Assembly: GCA_947034885.2 (NCBI GenBank)
Contig: OX344756.2
Location: 15,248,098-15,312,097 of the forward strand
DNA: 64,000 nt
Origin: Thuidium tamariscinum
Taxonomy: Eukaryota > Streptophyta > Bryopsida > Hypnales > Thuidiaceae
Direction of reading: 5' to 3'
Below are positions 12,151 through 25,752 of this stretch, piece after piece (position 1 is the first letter of the stretch; each line of letters begins with the position of its first letter). Both the position numbers and the translations under genes were made by a program. The notes below the pieces were generated by a model, which saw nothing but the letters and a program-made list of their open reading frames with translations, did not search any database and was not told the DNA's origin.

Positions 12151-15100
12151 ATGGGCAAGGGGGCGAAGCAACCGACCCCGGAGGCATCCCCGTCTCCCAA
12201 GAGCGACGACACCGTGATCCAGCACCGCAACTCGGTGTTGACGACTGCCAACCAAAATATTTGGACGGAGATGCTGAAAAAAAATGAGAGTTTTGCCAAA
12301 GTCGTTCCGACGACGTTCCCACAATCGACCCTTAATAGCCGTTTGCCGTCGCGAGTTGCCAGTCCTGTAGAGTTCCGCCCGAAAATATTACAAGATTCGT
12401 ACAAGATAAACCATAACGTGGGCGTCGGCCTCCCTACTCAAATCCAACTCTTTCCCCAGCGGCGCAGGTCATCGCTCCCAGGCAGCGGCGGGGCGTATGA
12501 GCTTGTTTCTGGCGTTGGAAGGAAAAGCAGAGATGGACCTCAACTTCGGCGTAAGATCAATCACATTATGGTTAATCACCTCATTGATCTCATTCATTTC
12601 ATTATTGAAGTGGGCTGCGCGTATATGCCCTTCCGCTGCAGCCATCTCCATGACTATTCAACTCTGAACATTTGCTCGTGAAACCGAAGTGTGTTTGAGA
12701 CGCCATTTTTTGCAATGCAGAACAGGGGAGGCGATCGACGTTGCGAGGCCAGCGCTCCTTCCTGGAGAGCTCGTCCATGTCGCAGAAACTGCAGTGGATG
12801 GATCTCCAAATGCGCGTGCCAGAGTATTTGGAAAATCTTCGAGGCTTATCTCGGCAAGCTCACAACCGCGATGCACTTCACGCAGACGAGTCTCATCTTC
12901 CTCAACTTGGACAAAAAAGACGCAGCACGCTGGTTTTGAACGAGGACGGGTGTGAAGGAACGGGGCAACTGCCGTGGTTCAACAGATCGTCCTCGGCAAA
13001 TCGAGTCTCCGTCATGAGGACCTCCAGATCGGTGAGCAGGTCGTCGTTTACAAGGCCGTTAGTGAGCAAGACTGCTACAGAAGAGAGGATACTTCAAGGC
13101 AGGGCTGTCGAAGACAGAAGAGCTCGTCAGGGAAGCGTTATGGAGGTTCCTGTTAATCCAAAACATTGGCTCTTGCAATCTCTGGGATTGCAGGACCGCG
13201 AACTTCAGGAGCTTTTTGATCAGGTATGCTCGAATTTCTTCAAAGCTTACGGGAGGATCACCACGATCAGGGACAATGGCTAGGGCATTTAGGGTTTCAG
13301 AACTCGAGTTAGCATGCATGTTTCTGAGTCCTTCACTTTGAGATTACAATGAGTGAGAGGTCACAATCTGTTGCACCCTAATCATTTTCCAAAATCAAGG
13401 AGTGTGACCTTCGATTAATCAGTATAGAGTCCTGGAGACATCATTTTGCCTACAATAGTCAGATTTTTTGAGAATCACATTTTTATCATTATGTGTTTGA
13501 ATTTCGTCCGCATAAAATTTCAAAGTAGGAGGTTGTTGACCAGTATAAGTGACAATTGACAACCCCATTTCCATTCAAAGATCAGTGTCCATAGACATTA
13601 ACCCAAGTCCTGCTAACACATTTGCTAGTTAGTCCAAACAATTGTTTGACAAGGCAATAAGCATATGAGACTGGATCTGGTTTCTGACGGTTTTCGTATC
13701 CTCCATCTAATGTGAGGTCTCTGTTGGAATTGTATGTGCAGATGGAAGATGTGCCTGAGCTGAACGCATTTGATATCTCTGGGGTGCGAGATGAATGGAA
13801 CGAGCTTGGCAAGCGGACGTCGGAGTTTCTTCCGGATGTTAGCATGCTCGTGAAGGATCAAACTCTGCTTGACAAGGTGAAGAATCTGCTCACGCGCTAT
13901 ATCGAGGTTCAGGTTGCGGTGAAATCACAGAAACGTGAGGAGGGGGAGGAACAACTCGCTGATGAGGAAATGCGAGTGAAATCCCCTGCCATCTTCCAGG
14001 TACGACACCCTCAAACTTAAGGCGTCGCTGCACAAATTTTTTCTCTTGCATTGTTTCCTCTTGAGAGCTACAATCGAGTTGTGTGACAACCAATGCGCAC
14101 ATGTTGTAATGCATCGCTGAATCCTCTCTGAAGAACATAGTCACCTCTTTATCTTCAAATTAAACAAGGTGTCAGATGACATCCTTCGTCTCCATCATCC
14201 CCGCTGAATTCTTGAGGTATGAACTTCCCTTTGCAATATGTGAAAGGTTCTCCAAAATGCAACGTGTACATCTGTCTGAAGCTCATGTTACTGTTGCTGC
14301 AAGTGTCCCAACCCTCGTAATGCGTATGCAGAAGACGAGTAGTGCTGAAAGTGGAAGTCTCGAGTAGGAAGACTAATAAATGTGAAACAGCTTTCTAAGA
14401 TTTGCGTTGGTGTTGAATAGTGATCCAGGGCTTTGAGCGGAATCAGGAAGGAAACTTGTTGCCGGTATTCAGCAAGGGAAGCACCCTGTGCTCTCTTTGC
14501 GGTCAAATGAAAATAAAGAAATTGACACACGATAATTTGAGGTCCACGAGTCCGGTGCTTGAACCAACGCACGCTCTTCCCTCGTTCATTCCTTTTGAAG
14601 ACTACGTCATCTTTCAATCTATTGTGCAGGTACTAGTCTGACCTTCAATCGATCTGAATCGCATATGCTTCAGCAAACACTAAAAAAACCCTTCCATCTT
14701 TGAGAGAGTTTCCGCATCCAAGACTCGTCATTACCAAGGTTCCAAGATTTACGAAATTGACAATCTGAAACATTTGTTTGCGAGTATTCTACTAGGAATT
14801 TGTGGATAGCAAGGGCAACTGACATGCAGGATCTGGTGGTGGTGGGAAGAGATGTTAGCCAGTGGGCCATGAGAAGGAATATAAGTCCGTCTACAGTCCT
14901 CAAGAGAAACTGTTCTGCACAGTGCTATTCCCTGCACTCCAGGTACAACCTATCCTCGTTTTTATATTCTGTTGATTTTCTTAAGGAAAGAAACCAAATG
15001 TTCTCCTTGATAGAGGAAACCGTTGATCTCTGACGTTGGGATGACATTGGAGCATTGTGCAGCCAGGAAAGAGAGAAGACGTGATGTTGTTGGGGGAGTG

Positions 15101-18100
15101 GCTTCAGCATGCTGTGCACAACAAGAAATGTCACGACAGTGACGGCCATGTTGCTGATATCGATGTCTCCTTCCATTTACATTCCATTGCCTTCTTGGAA
15201 ATTCTTCGACAGGTACACAGAAAAAACTGATGTATGATGTTTTGCAGCACATTCTCAACATGCTTGAAGTGTTCTTGTCTATTGAGTATTCTGTCGCTTT
15301 CATGACCTCAGAGTTTGACAAATATTGGACACTATTGAGGGAAAGATAATGTGTTGTGCGTCCTGTTACGTGAAATGCTTGGTTTCTCACTAAGCTACAT
15401 GCCTGGCCCATGCTCGGTCTAAAAAAGTGGTTTATCAGGTGAGCTTTGAATGTGAAGAAAGAGGAGACATGCTACTTCACTTGTGGCGGCAAACGCTTCG
15501 CATTTTCAACCAGGTGTTCAAGCTTCTTCGGTCTAAATAAGACTTTTTGTGATACTTTTGTCTTGGCCAATTTGATATTGGTTCTGGAGAGTTTTTATTA
15601 TCTTATCCTCAGATTGGGCTGGGGATGAAAACATGCATTTATAATGTGAAGATTATACGTGATGAAGACATCAGCTCACATCTCTTATAATTGAGAATAC
15701 TTGAAACTGAATTGATTTTACAGCTGAAATTGACTTGAGTCAATACCGAGTAGAGAGTGCTATATTAGTCACCATTTGAGTAATTGCGAAATTTTCCTGT
15801 CTTCAGCTGTATGATCCAAACTCCTGGGGTTAGTGATTGACCAAAATCACCCCTGATCCTGTAGACATTGTATCTTTTATACATGAGTTATCTGTACTGT
15901 GTGTGTATTCTAGCACGGCCTTCGTGCGGAAACCTCCTCGTATGTTTAGTGATGCGAACAGTCATTTTCTGATAACGCCAAATCAATAGCCCTTGCAAAC
16001 TTCTTAATTCAAGGCTTATCCGGGAAGAATTTTTTGGGTATCCAGGTGATGGCGAGCACTGAGCCCAAAATGGCATCAATCTCAGCTGAACTCGTTCGTT
16101 TGAGGGAGGTGATGGATCTAAGCGAGTATCAGTTTTCAGATTTGACGCGAGAGCTGACATCTATTGCGCTCAAGCTAAAGATGGTTTCGGATAAGCTCAA
16201 GCAGCAAAACATGCAGATTACGCGCCTTCAACGGTGTCGCCTCTGCCTTGCTGAGAATCTCACCCCACGTACAAGAGAGAAATTTGTTCGAAAAGTGACT
16301 CTGAAACGATTTTCCAATAATGCCGAGGCGTTGCAACTGCAGGAGGATGCGAAGGCAGCGGAGGAACTGCTCCAAGAGTATCGTACTTCAAAGATTACGC
16401 CGGCCCCAAGTGGACCATCTGTGCAAGGTTGACACGATACACATGACATATTTTAGATACACGAATATGTGATTTGTTAAGAGTTTTGAGTCATTTCGTG
16501 ATTTCACCACCAGAAAACACAGTCTAGCTAAATGTGACTACTCTAGTACGTCTTCGGTGCACTTACAAGGGAAGTATTCGTAACAGTTGCGGGTGAGAGA
16601 TTGTGCAGGAGGTGGAAAAGGTGCCCCACCTGAATCAAGAGACAAAGGTGGATCAGGAGAGGTCGTAGGAGAGTCTGCGTCTACAGGAGCGATTGTCAGT
16701 GACAATGGCATAGCCGTAGGTGCGCCAACACCGGAAGCCATAGCTGCAAATGTTCAAGAACCTGCTGCCAAGGGTAAAGAACCTGCAACTGTCACAGCTT
16801 CTCCAGGAGATTTAATAGCTGGGTCACCCGAATTCAGAATTTTCAAAAGGATTTCACAGGGGCTCACGCATGATGACGGACTCCATGCTGATGTGCCGGC
16901 GCAAACCGATGATCCTGCAAAGAAGCATCCATTCTGGGACGTTTTAGAGAGGCCCAAAACTGCACCTCCTCGCTTGAACACCTATGGGATGGAGGTGTTT
17001 GAGCCCTTGTCAGCTGAGAAAGCTGCAGCATTCAAGAAGCTGAAGCGAGAGAAGCGGTTGAAGCATGACGAAGAAACTAGGAAAAGAGGAAAAGTTGTGG
17101 AAAATGTGGTTGAAGGTGGAGTACAAGAATCAGAAGAGAGCATCAGAGAGCTGGCAACCGAGACAATCATGCTTCTCGAGCAAGTGACGTTGAACCCAAA
17201 GATGGCCAATCGATTCCGTGGAATTCTTGCGAAACTTCGCATGTTGAAGGAAGGTGATCTTTCTGTTGAAGGAGGATGGCTCGAAGGACTTGACCCTGAG
17301 ACGGAAGCGAAACTTACGGAGTTGATGACCAGCATGGGCCTTGAAGCTGAAGCAGACCGGAAAAAGAGAGGGAAGAAAGAGTAAGTTACAAGAACCTGTA
17401 GATTGAATTAGTTTTTCTAAAATCAAGTACACATTGAGAGGCTACATTTTCAAAGTCCTTAGCTGTACTGTCATATTAGGTGAAATTAAATTAGTACGGA
17501 GTATCATGTAAGTAAGCCTGCGCTTGCGACGATCTCAAGGAATGTACACAGGCGAGTTCATAGCAGATATTCTGAGACATTCTGGCTTTGACTAGTGATG
17601 ACACCTTATCGTGCAACCAGGATGATATGGTTTGAGATTATTGAGTGGGATCAGTTATTTCTCATTTGATCTGATAAATCTTATTATTTGGTGCAGTCAA
17701 TGGGGCAAGCTGCGACCCGGGGATTCCAAACGAGGAAGCAAGATGGCGGATGTTGCCGATGAATTGATGTCCCGTAAAGGATCTGCGCGAGGATCTGAAA
17801 CTAAACCGTATGATCATCTCCCGATGTGCTTTACTGTTTTGTTGCTCAATCTGCTTGGTGAAAGTGTGCGTATTTGCGTTGCACTAGCTATTGTTATTGA
17901 GTCAATTTCAAAACAATTTCATAATATTTTGAGGGCAGTGTACACATCCGTGGATTCACGTGCTGAATCTGTGATATATGAATTTATCTTCTAAATATAT
18001 ATTAATTTTGCGACCTTTACGACCTTTACGGCATTGATAACTGGTTTACTTAATGGTAATGAATCCTGTTCATTTCATCTACTTTGAACCAAACCAAGTT

Positions 18101-20999
18101 AGTCTTTAATGTTACAGGTTGAAAGCGAAAGACCTCCCATTTGTGCCGCTAGGTTTTGCGAAGATGATGAAAATCAGCCCTCCTCCCAAAGTCATTAAAA
18201 ACTTCAACGAGCGGCAGGTTCGTAACAAACTCTACCAAGTAAACCGCTCACTTGACAACATTCTCAAGTGTTCTATACAGCAAGAACTTGGTCTCAATTC
18301 TCAATGTTCAGTACAGGACTGAGCTCTAGCTTCAAGTGAGACATATCTCATTGAATGAGCCGCTCTATTCTGATTTATGCGTATTAAAGACAGAAAAATT
18401 GGAGAGTTTCTAACATATTGGTGTTATCTTCCCCAGTTGTTAAAACTTGTGGAGGGTATCTATACTTCTAAAATAGTGGCAGATGCGGTGGATGATGAAG
18501 TCAATAACGATCGGCAGACTGCTTGTGAATTCGTTTATGACTACATGCTAAATATCTACGGTCTAAAAGGCCTGGCTGAGTCTGCTGTCCATGGCGTCTT
18601 TAAGAAGATCAAGAAAATGATGGTTAGCAAGGGCATCGAAAAATGTCACAAGGTTGGGCTTTCCTGCTGGATTCTTCATCTGTATTGTAGATTGCTGTTG
18701 CTTACCAGTTTGTAGTTTTGTAGTAAGGGCTTGTGTTATTGTAGTGATTATCTGGTGCAAGCCTGACATAGTTCTACTGAAGTATGTCTTACACGACCCA
18801 TATGATTACAAAACAATTCTGTTAAGGAAGAACAATGTCTGAATTTTTATCAGAATCTAAAACCAATACCATTTGGAAAATGCACGCAGGTGAGGTTGTT
18901 CCAGCGCTTCTGTGGCTTTGACCCTGCCAAAGGATACGCCGAACCAGATCTTTATATGTATCTGAAGGTGCTCGCAAGAGGTCAAAGCAAAGTAGGTGTT
19001 TTATACACGGAGCAGGATGATGGGATCGTATTCCTCAATTGTGCTCAAGCTGATTACTTGTTTGATGAGCCCTCCCTCGTGGAACATTTCAATGGAGACC
19101 GGGATGCCGCTGCAGATTTTATCAATAAGTTCGCAGGGCTCCACTCTACAACGGAGAAAGTTACACCAGAAGTACGCCTTTCACTTCTAATCTAATCGTT
19201 TTTCTCCACTATTGAACATGTTTTCTCTACTACTGAGCATGCGATTTTAATCAAATTAACTGTTTATTGATCAACATGCACCAGCTACAAAAGATTCTGA
19301 AAGCAACGCAAGTGAAACGACTGGACTTTGACCTGCTAATGGAGAACGTCATTGATTTCAATCCTTCCAAAGTAATATGTCTAAACTTCACCACTTGATT
19401 TATCAGAGAATTCATTTGAATTTTTTTTTTCATGAGTATGTTCCCTTCTCCTCGCCCTTGCGGTTTATGAAAGTAAGGTGGATCTAGGCAGTATATCCTG
19501 CTAAGATTTCTACGCTAATGGTATATCAAACATTGCGACGTTGAAGTTTTGTCAGTAGTCGGACATAGTTCTTGACTTCCAAAGTGTTCACGCTTTTTCA
19601 CATCCTTAGTGAAATCCTCTTAAAATATGTGCAGAATTCAATTTGCTTAAATAGATGCCACTTCCATGTCTTACAATACGCAATCAAAACACTAAATATT
19701 TCAAGGAAGTTGTTATCCATTCACTGAATCTTCAAGAAGGTATACACCAGGATATTCTTTCTCAAATGGTTTGTTAAATTCTTGCAGGAGATTTCGAAGA
19801 CAATGAGATTGAAAACACCTACAAAAGTCCAACCTCTCACAGAGGAAGAGGTTAGTCTATATTTTTCTTATAATGAGCGTCATTTTAAAGACTTTTGCAT
19901 AAAATGTTACTTTAACTGAATATGTTCGAAACCACTCGATGTTCTCATCATCAACCCATTTCTGAGAGCAGTATTTTCTGCTGAACGCACAATGGAAGTT
20001 CTCATCATCAATGGATCACCGTACCCTCAAGTGGTAAATGGACCGATTGAAACATGTCATATATCTCTGGCATGCTACATGCCTCGCCATCCCAATCGAG
20101 TTTGTCAGAGCTCTGTGTAGTGTCTTTTAGATTCTAGTGATGATAAATTGGAGGGAATTCTTCAGGGCTTTGCAGTTCATGAATTGGGTCATGATCGAGC
20201 CAGAAAGTGGATACAATGAATATGCTTCTTGACAAGTCTCTTATGCTGTTTTCGTGAAGTCATTCTGCATTCTGGAATTTTTGCAGGAGAAGGCACTAGA
20301 GAATCTGTTCGTCGCTGGGGATGCAAACCAGGACGGCGTTTTGACATTCACAGAGTTCCGAGAAATTATAAGCTCTGCCGAGCCTTCCATTACCCAGCAG
20401 AACGCACTACGCATGTTTCGTGAAACTCTTGTTCTCATGCCTGACGGAGGCGATAGCATCAGCCCTCAAGCTTTTGCAGCTGTTGCACATGCACATGGCA
20501 TTAAGGCACCGACTCAGATCATTTTCAACCTGTTGAAAAAGACGTGGGACCAGGTATTGGAGAAATGTCGCATTTTCTGAAACAAAAATGAATTCTAGCT
20601 GCATAGTGTAGTGACTGCCAGAATTCAAGTGCATTGGGGTTCTCAATGAACATGATTGCAGATCCTTTATTCACGGGTCGGTCTTCGTTTTCATTGAGAA
20701 GATCTGCTACAGTGGCAATACATGTTTGTTAACGCATTTGAATGAAGAAAATCTGATGCCTACTGTTTTCTGATGGCCAGATCCAAGACGACGTAAATCC
20801 GGACAAAATGGAACAGGAAGCACAGATGCAAGAAGCATATGATCTCCGAGTGAAGTTGGAAGAACTGATATCATCAGGTACTATCGTCTCAGAGGCAGTG
20901 TTGGCATTCCGTGATTTCGTGCTCAAGTTCTGTGGAGGCAAAGAGGATGCCGATGAGAAGCCTGCCGACGCAGGTCACGAGTCTGATGAGTCTGAGTGA
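12151..20999 (+). CDS. 17-exon gene for a 1389-aa EF-hand/coiled-coil protein of unrecognised family
   Basis: Exons: 12151-12550, 12721-13223, 13742-13999, about 14429-14629, 14859-14942, 15063-15212, 15439-15513, 16046-16427, 16609-17380, 17697-17807, 18118-18217, 18437-18652, 18890-19171, 19285-19371, 19788-19850, 20287-20553, 20781-20999. All junctions are GT-AG and phases agree, giving 4170 coding bases. Start is MGKGAKQPTPEASP. Exon 8 (NMQITRLQRCRLCLAEN region) and exon 9 (AAAFKKLKREKRLKHDEE) look coiled-coil. Exon 12 has a block FVYDYMLNIYGLKGLAES, exon 13 YMYLKVLARGQSKVG. Exon 16 carries a canonical EF-hand loop DANQDGVLTFTEF, so Ca2+ binding is likely. The tail is acidic (HESDESE). 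I do not recognise the family. The exon 12 block reminds me of algal/protist ciliary EF-hand proteins, which would fit a plant with motile sperm, but that is recollection. Least certain boundaries are exons 4 and 5. Confidence 0.82.
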
Positions 21000-21766
21000 T
21001 CACAACACCTTTCTCCGACATTCTTCTGTCCACTTCATGGTGAGGGTTCCGGAAATGAGTAGGCGCACCTCCTTTCGTTGAAGTTTGGGAGTGTGATGAG
21101 CGTTGTCATCACGCCGTTAGATTGTAAGATGATTAGTGTTGTAAGAGAATTTCATGAAATAATAGCCCACGCTAGATAGAAAAAAGAGTGTAGTGATAAC
21201 CACTCTCCTGGAAGCACCTCCTTTTCATCGAAATTCCAAATGAGAATAAGAAATGTCAAACGCGAGAGATGGTGCCAAAATTGCTGAGAAGACATATTCC
21301 CGGCTCATAGAAGAGAAAGGCTGCTGCTTACATTCATTTTGTGCAGACCCAACTCACAGTTTTCAGGAGGATTGGAATTTTTTCGACCGTACCTTTCGTT
21401 CAGTTTTCGATTCAAGTGGCACGTTTCAGCACTATCGTCGTAGACATAGAGCAATTGGAGTCAACCTGGAAATGGGAGACAAACGATTTGATATTCTATT
21501 GGAAATTGAAATTCTCTCTTATCAGGTAATAGCTTGGCAGGGTCAGAACTTTCTCGATCCCATCCAAGGAAATGTCTCGTTGACGGGTATGTAAAAAACA
21601 TTTTTCTCTCACAAAAATCAGCTTGCTTTTGTCGAATTCAATCAGATCTAACCAACTGAAGAGGGTTTCTCGCAAACGAAGTGACGAGCTACGAGATTAT
21701 TACGATGATGCTGAAGTAATGCTATATGGACTGATTTGTAACGTGGAGTATGCAATTGAAGCAGGA
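21000..21766. other. Intergenic region between convergent gene and pseudogene
   Basis: Holds the 3' UTR of the EF-hand gene (an aataatagccc context near 21160 may be near its end). A 113-codon open frame at 21253-21594 (plus) has no recognisable motif and is not called as a gene. Confidence 0.5.
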
Positions 21767-22841
21767 TTAGTTTTTCGACAACCATTCATCTCCGTCAATG
21801 AAGCTCGACGTCGTCATGAACGGCTTCACCTGCTTACACGTCTGCTCCATTGCACAGTCGACTCGCCGACTGCTATCTGATCCTGGACCAGAGCAGTCGT
21901 ATTGCCCATTAAACACCGTCCTGAAAACAAACCGTCCAAACAATGTCTGGGCACCATTTTCTTTTCTCAACGTAACTTCGAACAAGAATATTTTAGAAAT
22001 TGATTGTAAGAAAATGATAAGTAGATTTGCACAGGTGCTGTTTGTTTGAAAGATGAATTCAAGGGTAGAATTGGTCTTACTTTTGTCGGTTGCTTTCACC
22101 CCAGTCATACCATCCCTCGGGAAGAATCACGTCGGCAAACCATGTGTTGATGAAGACAACTCGGGAGTAAGGACCCCGGGCCTCGTCCAGACACAGTGCA
22201 TCTCACGAAGGCGAAGCCAGAGTCATCTTTTGCACTTGACCTCTTCTGGGTTGTCAAGGAGCGGCTGTTGGGGTCGGCAATTACATTCAAATTACAGTTC
22301 TGTGATCAACAGATACAGAAAAAAGGTAAGAATCTTATTATAACTTTGGGACACAGCAAACTCGAACTTTATGCAAGTTTCGTTATCAAATAAACCTCAT
22401 TGTGGACTAGGTAACTTAAGCAGGTTATTGGACATAATGTCAAGTTGTTTCCTAGAATCTCAAACATCCAGATCTGTACTTTCTGAACGATCATCAAATG
22501 CTCCTATTAAGCAGAAGTTTTGTGGATGATAACCTTCATCTGACCAGCCAACGAGAGAGTGGCGCCATTGCATCAAAACTCATGTTACCGTGTAATAGGA
22601 TTGCCAATTGCCGAAGATGGAATCGATGTTGCCCCGCATGTAGCAATGCTGGAAGAAAGGGCGACCTTTCTTGTCATACAAAGTGTCGTGGCCGCCGGTG
22701 AAAGAACAGTTGTAAAACTGAGCCATGTCGCCTTCGATCATCAATGCCACTGCTTGTCTTCCCACTGCTCCCCCTGGAGGCACCTCTGCTGAATTCTGAT
22801 CCCTCCACCGAGAACCAGAAAATCAAAAGCAAGAAATTCTC
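21767..22841 (-). pseudogene. Pectin methylesterase (PME, CE8 family) pseudogene, 5'-truncated and frameshifted
   Basis: PMEs de-esterify cell-wall pectin. Three minus-strand exons are recognisable. 22589-22841 encodes QAVALMIEGDMAQFYNC, then GGHDTLYDKKGRPFF and a DSIFGNWQS motif. 22081-22299 has NVIADPNSRSLTTQKRS, DDSGFAFV and GPYSRVVFINTWFADV. 21767-21920 has TVFNGQYDCSGPG and the end SFIDGDEWLSKN. Splice sites remain good (ACG|gtaac, atcacag|AAC, AAAA|gtaag, ttttcag|GAC). Breaks: a frame change in the first exon near 22795 (before QNSAEVPPGG), and an indel near 22195 that merges the frames around the usual L-G-R-A-W-G segment, so the middle exon is one base off phase. The conserved FGN-G is FGN-W. 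All exons for the N-terminal half are absent, and a LINE relic starts about 100 bp upstream. Confidence 0.85.
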
Positions 22842-22929
22842 CTGCCAATTCAAACAACATTACAGCTAGACCAGTCCTGCATTGTGAGTCAGCCAAATCT
22901 GCACACTTTCTTCTCTTTTAAGTTATTTG

Positions 22930-23700
22930 TCTTTAACAATTACCACTCGGATGGACCAAGGGATTAATCTCTCTCATTCACAAAGGGGGGCCCAAGAATC
23001 GTCTTTCCAATTGGAGGCCAATTACCCTGCTCGACACATCCTACAAATTTTTTGTTAAGGTACTGCAACTTTGACTTCAGCCTGTTCTAATGGAGATTAT
23101 TGATTTGAATCAATCAACATTCTTGCCCCTTGAATTTATCCTAGACAATATTATCTTGACACATGAGACCATTGCATGGACAAAGCACTCAAGGCAATCC
23201 TTGATCTTCCTCAAGTTGGACTTCTCTTAAGCTTTCAACACAATGAATTGGCACTTCCTTTCAAGGGTGATGGCAACCTTCGGATTCCCCTATGGATTCA
23301 TCTCCATGACAGAAATACTTCTTCATGGCGCTCAAGCCTCAGTCAATTTTAAGTGAATGGAATGGTGTCCCTAGCCTTTCCAATTGAAAGTGGTGTGAGA
23401 TAGGGATGCTCGCTTGCCCTTTACCTTTTTCTCATAGTCGTTGAAGTATTGAACATCATGGAACACCATGGTAAAGATCAAAGAGGTCACTAGACATGTC
23501 AAAGGGATCAAATTACCAAACAACAATAAGCAACAAATCATCGTGCAATTTGTGGACGACACTTTATTTTTCCTCATGATTGAGCGAATAGGTCTTTGTC
23601 CAAGCTATGATTGCACTCTTGGATCAATTTTTCTTGGTAGCATGTTTACACCTTAATTGGTCAAAATCGAGAGGCTACTGGTAAGTTGTGGGATGGGATA
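22930..23700 (+). pseudogene. LINE (non-LTR retrotransposon) reverse-transcriptase fragment, dead
   Basis: Read across frames on the plus strand, the order of motifs is that of a plant LINE reverse transcriptase. They are NWRPITLLDTSYKFFVK near 23012, LDNIILTHET near 23145, LDFS-stop-AFNTMNW near 23215, SGVR-stop-GCSLAL near 23395, and QFVDDT (the catalytic aspartate pair) near 23547. The two stops replace codons normally for K and Q, and other stops and frameshifts occur. Only the polymerase core is present; no endonuclease or complete 3' end was seen. It abuts the truncated PME pseudogene. Confidence 0.82.
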
Positions 23701-25750
23701 AATTGACCAATATGGACCAACCAATTGTGGGTGGTTTGGATGGACAATACCATCATAAATAAGCTCTTGAGGATCCCATTTAGTATGGGCCAAACTATCC
23801 TATCATTTGATTTTTGCCTCAAAGAAAGAATAATCAAAAACCTAAAATACTAGTCTATAGTCAAAGACAGGATACAACATGATTGTGAACAATACCTTGA
23901 TCAACTCCACGTTCTACTTTGTCCCCATATAGGGGGGGTACTATGTCTAGTATAAAATAAGTAACTTCAATGATTCAACAATTCTTATGGTTGGGTATTG
24001 TGGGTGATTCTAACTCCACCTTTGAACTATAATTTATCATATAGGTTCTAATGAAAATTTTAAGTAGTAAATTTTAAGGTGATCAAATTAAATGTCTTCC
24101 AAGCAATAGACACTCAAATGATGTGATTTGTTCCTACAAAAGTTAAAAAATAACTAAAATTATAAAAGTTAGTCTACTTTATGGGTTAATGGTTAGCTAA
24201 TCAAATGTCAAAGTTTATGAATTCTAATCAAAGTTTTATCTAATCGTATCTCTAAATCTTGTTTTAAGGTTTTTAAAATGGTGAAATATGTGAAATTTAA
24301 AAATTCCCTTCAAAAGTTATGAGAGGATGAAAAACAACCCCTAAAAAGCCTTGAGAACTTCATCCATTGTTTAAAAATAACAAATTAGATTGATTTTGTC
24401 CCAAATTTTATCCCTGGACTCCTAATGAATTCTAGGTTTAGGTTTAATTTTATTGTTAATTTTGGGCTATTTTTGTAAAAGTTCATCCAAATGAGTTTCA
24501 AACTTCATCCATCGATATTGCACTCAAAAATGAATGATTTTTCAAATGAAAAATGGTTTTAGAATCCTATTTAGATTTTCTAAAAGACTCCTTAACAAAA
24601 TATCCCTTAGGTCTTTTCTCAAATTCTTAGTTAAAAGGTTGTTTTATCTAATCTAATGGCAAGTTCAATCTAAATTACTAATTTTAGGTATTTCAAAAAT
24701 TTAAGTGAAAATTAAGAAATCTTCTTCCCAACAAAGTAAAAAGGGGTGAATGCAAGAAAAACTTGTACTATTTGGTGTCACACTTTGAGTGACGGAGTTG
24801 TCATGAGTTATAACTTTTGAAGCATTAACTATTTGAACTTGAAATTTTTATTTGAGATGGATGACTTGATTTTAGGCAAAACCATTATTTTTCAGAAATT
24901 TTCAAAAATCATTTTATATTTTAATTTTAATTTAGCTAATTTGTCTCACTTTGCGGTTAAGGGTTTTTTAGTACTGGGGAGTACTTAAAATTAATGATTT
25001 AGAGATGAGATTTCTAGGGCCTATTTCTACACTAGGTAGGCATGTTTCTACCAAAGGAAATTTAAAAAACCATTATTCTCTTTCCTCTACATGTGTGCTA
25101 ACAAGCCTCTCTTGCATGCACATTTTTGAACAATCAAGATAGTTTTAAGATCATTATTTTGGTGAAATATCTTTGCTATAAAGTCTTCCCAAATGAAAAT
25201 TTTTTAGTTTTAAGAAAAATTACTTTTCCTTTTTTTACAAATTAGAATGTGAAACTATAGTCAAAGTTAGAATTTTCATGAAATTCTGCACTTTTCTAAT
25301 TCTCCTACTTAGAGAATTTTCCTATGCTTTTCCTTCCTAGGGTACCTTCTTCTTAAAGTTAAATGGTATTGAAGATGAGCATAAGTATAATTGACCATTA
25401 AACTGGAATAATTTTCAGGACTTGAAGTTGAGTCCTCAATATGAAGAAATGGATGGGACGGTCTCACATTGGTATTGTTGTGTATGATTTTTATATTAAA
25501 ATTATCCTCGAGTCGAAGATATTTTCTTAATAAACTAAGCACTTTATGATGTTGGGAACTTGAAAGGATAAGTGCATCAATTTATTTTGGAAAATTGACG
25601 TGATGCTTGGTTTACACGTCTATTGTGAATGGTCATCCATTTGTAATAGTTATCGCTAATTCGATGATAACTTCTGATTTAGTAACTGTTGTTATGATTA
25701 ATTACTCTAACAAGTCTTACCTTAAAAAATTAGTAAGAACTTTCATTAGT
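23700..25750. other. AT-rich sequence with no supported feature
   Basis: Only short, low-complexity open frames occur. Nothing recognisable as a gene or as the ends of a mobile element was seen. Confidence 0.5.
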
Positions 25751-25752
25751 AC

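Noticed and set aside
21253-21594. 113-codon plus-strand frame between the EF-hand gene and the PME pseudogene
   Set aside because: No motif, no matching splice sites with neighbours; most likely chance.
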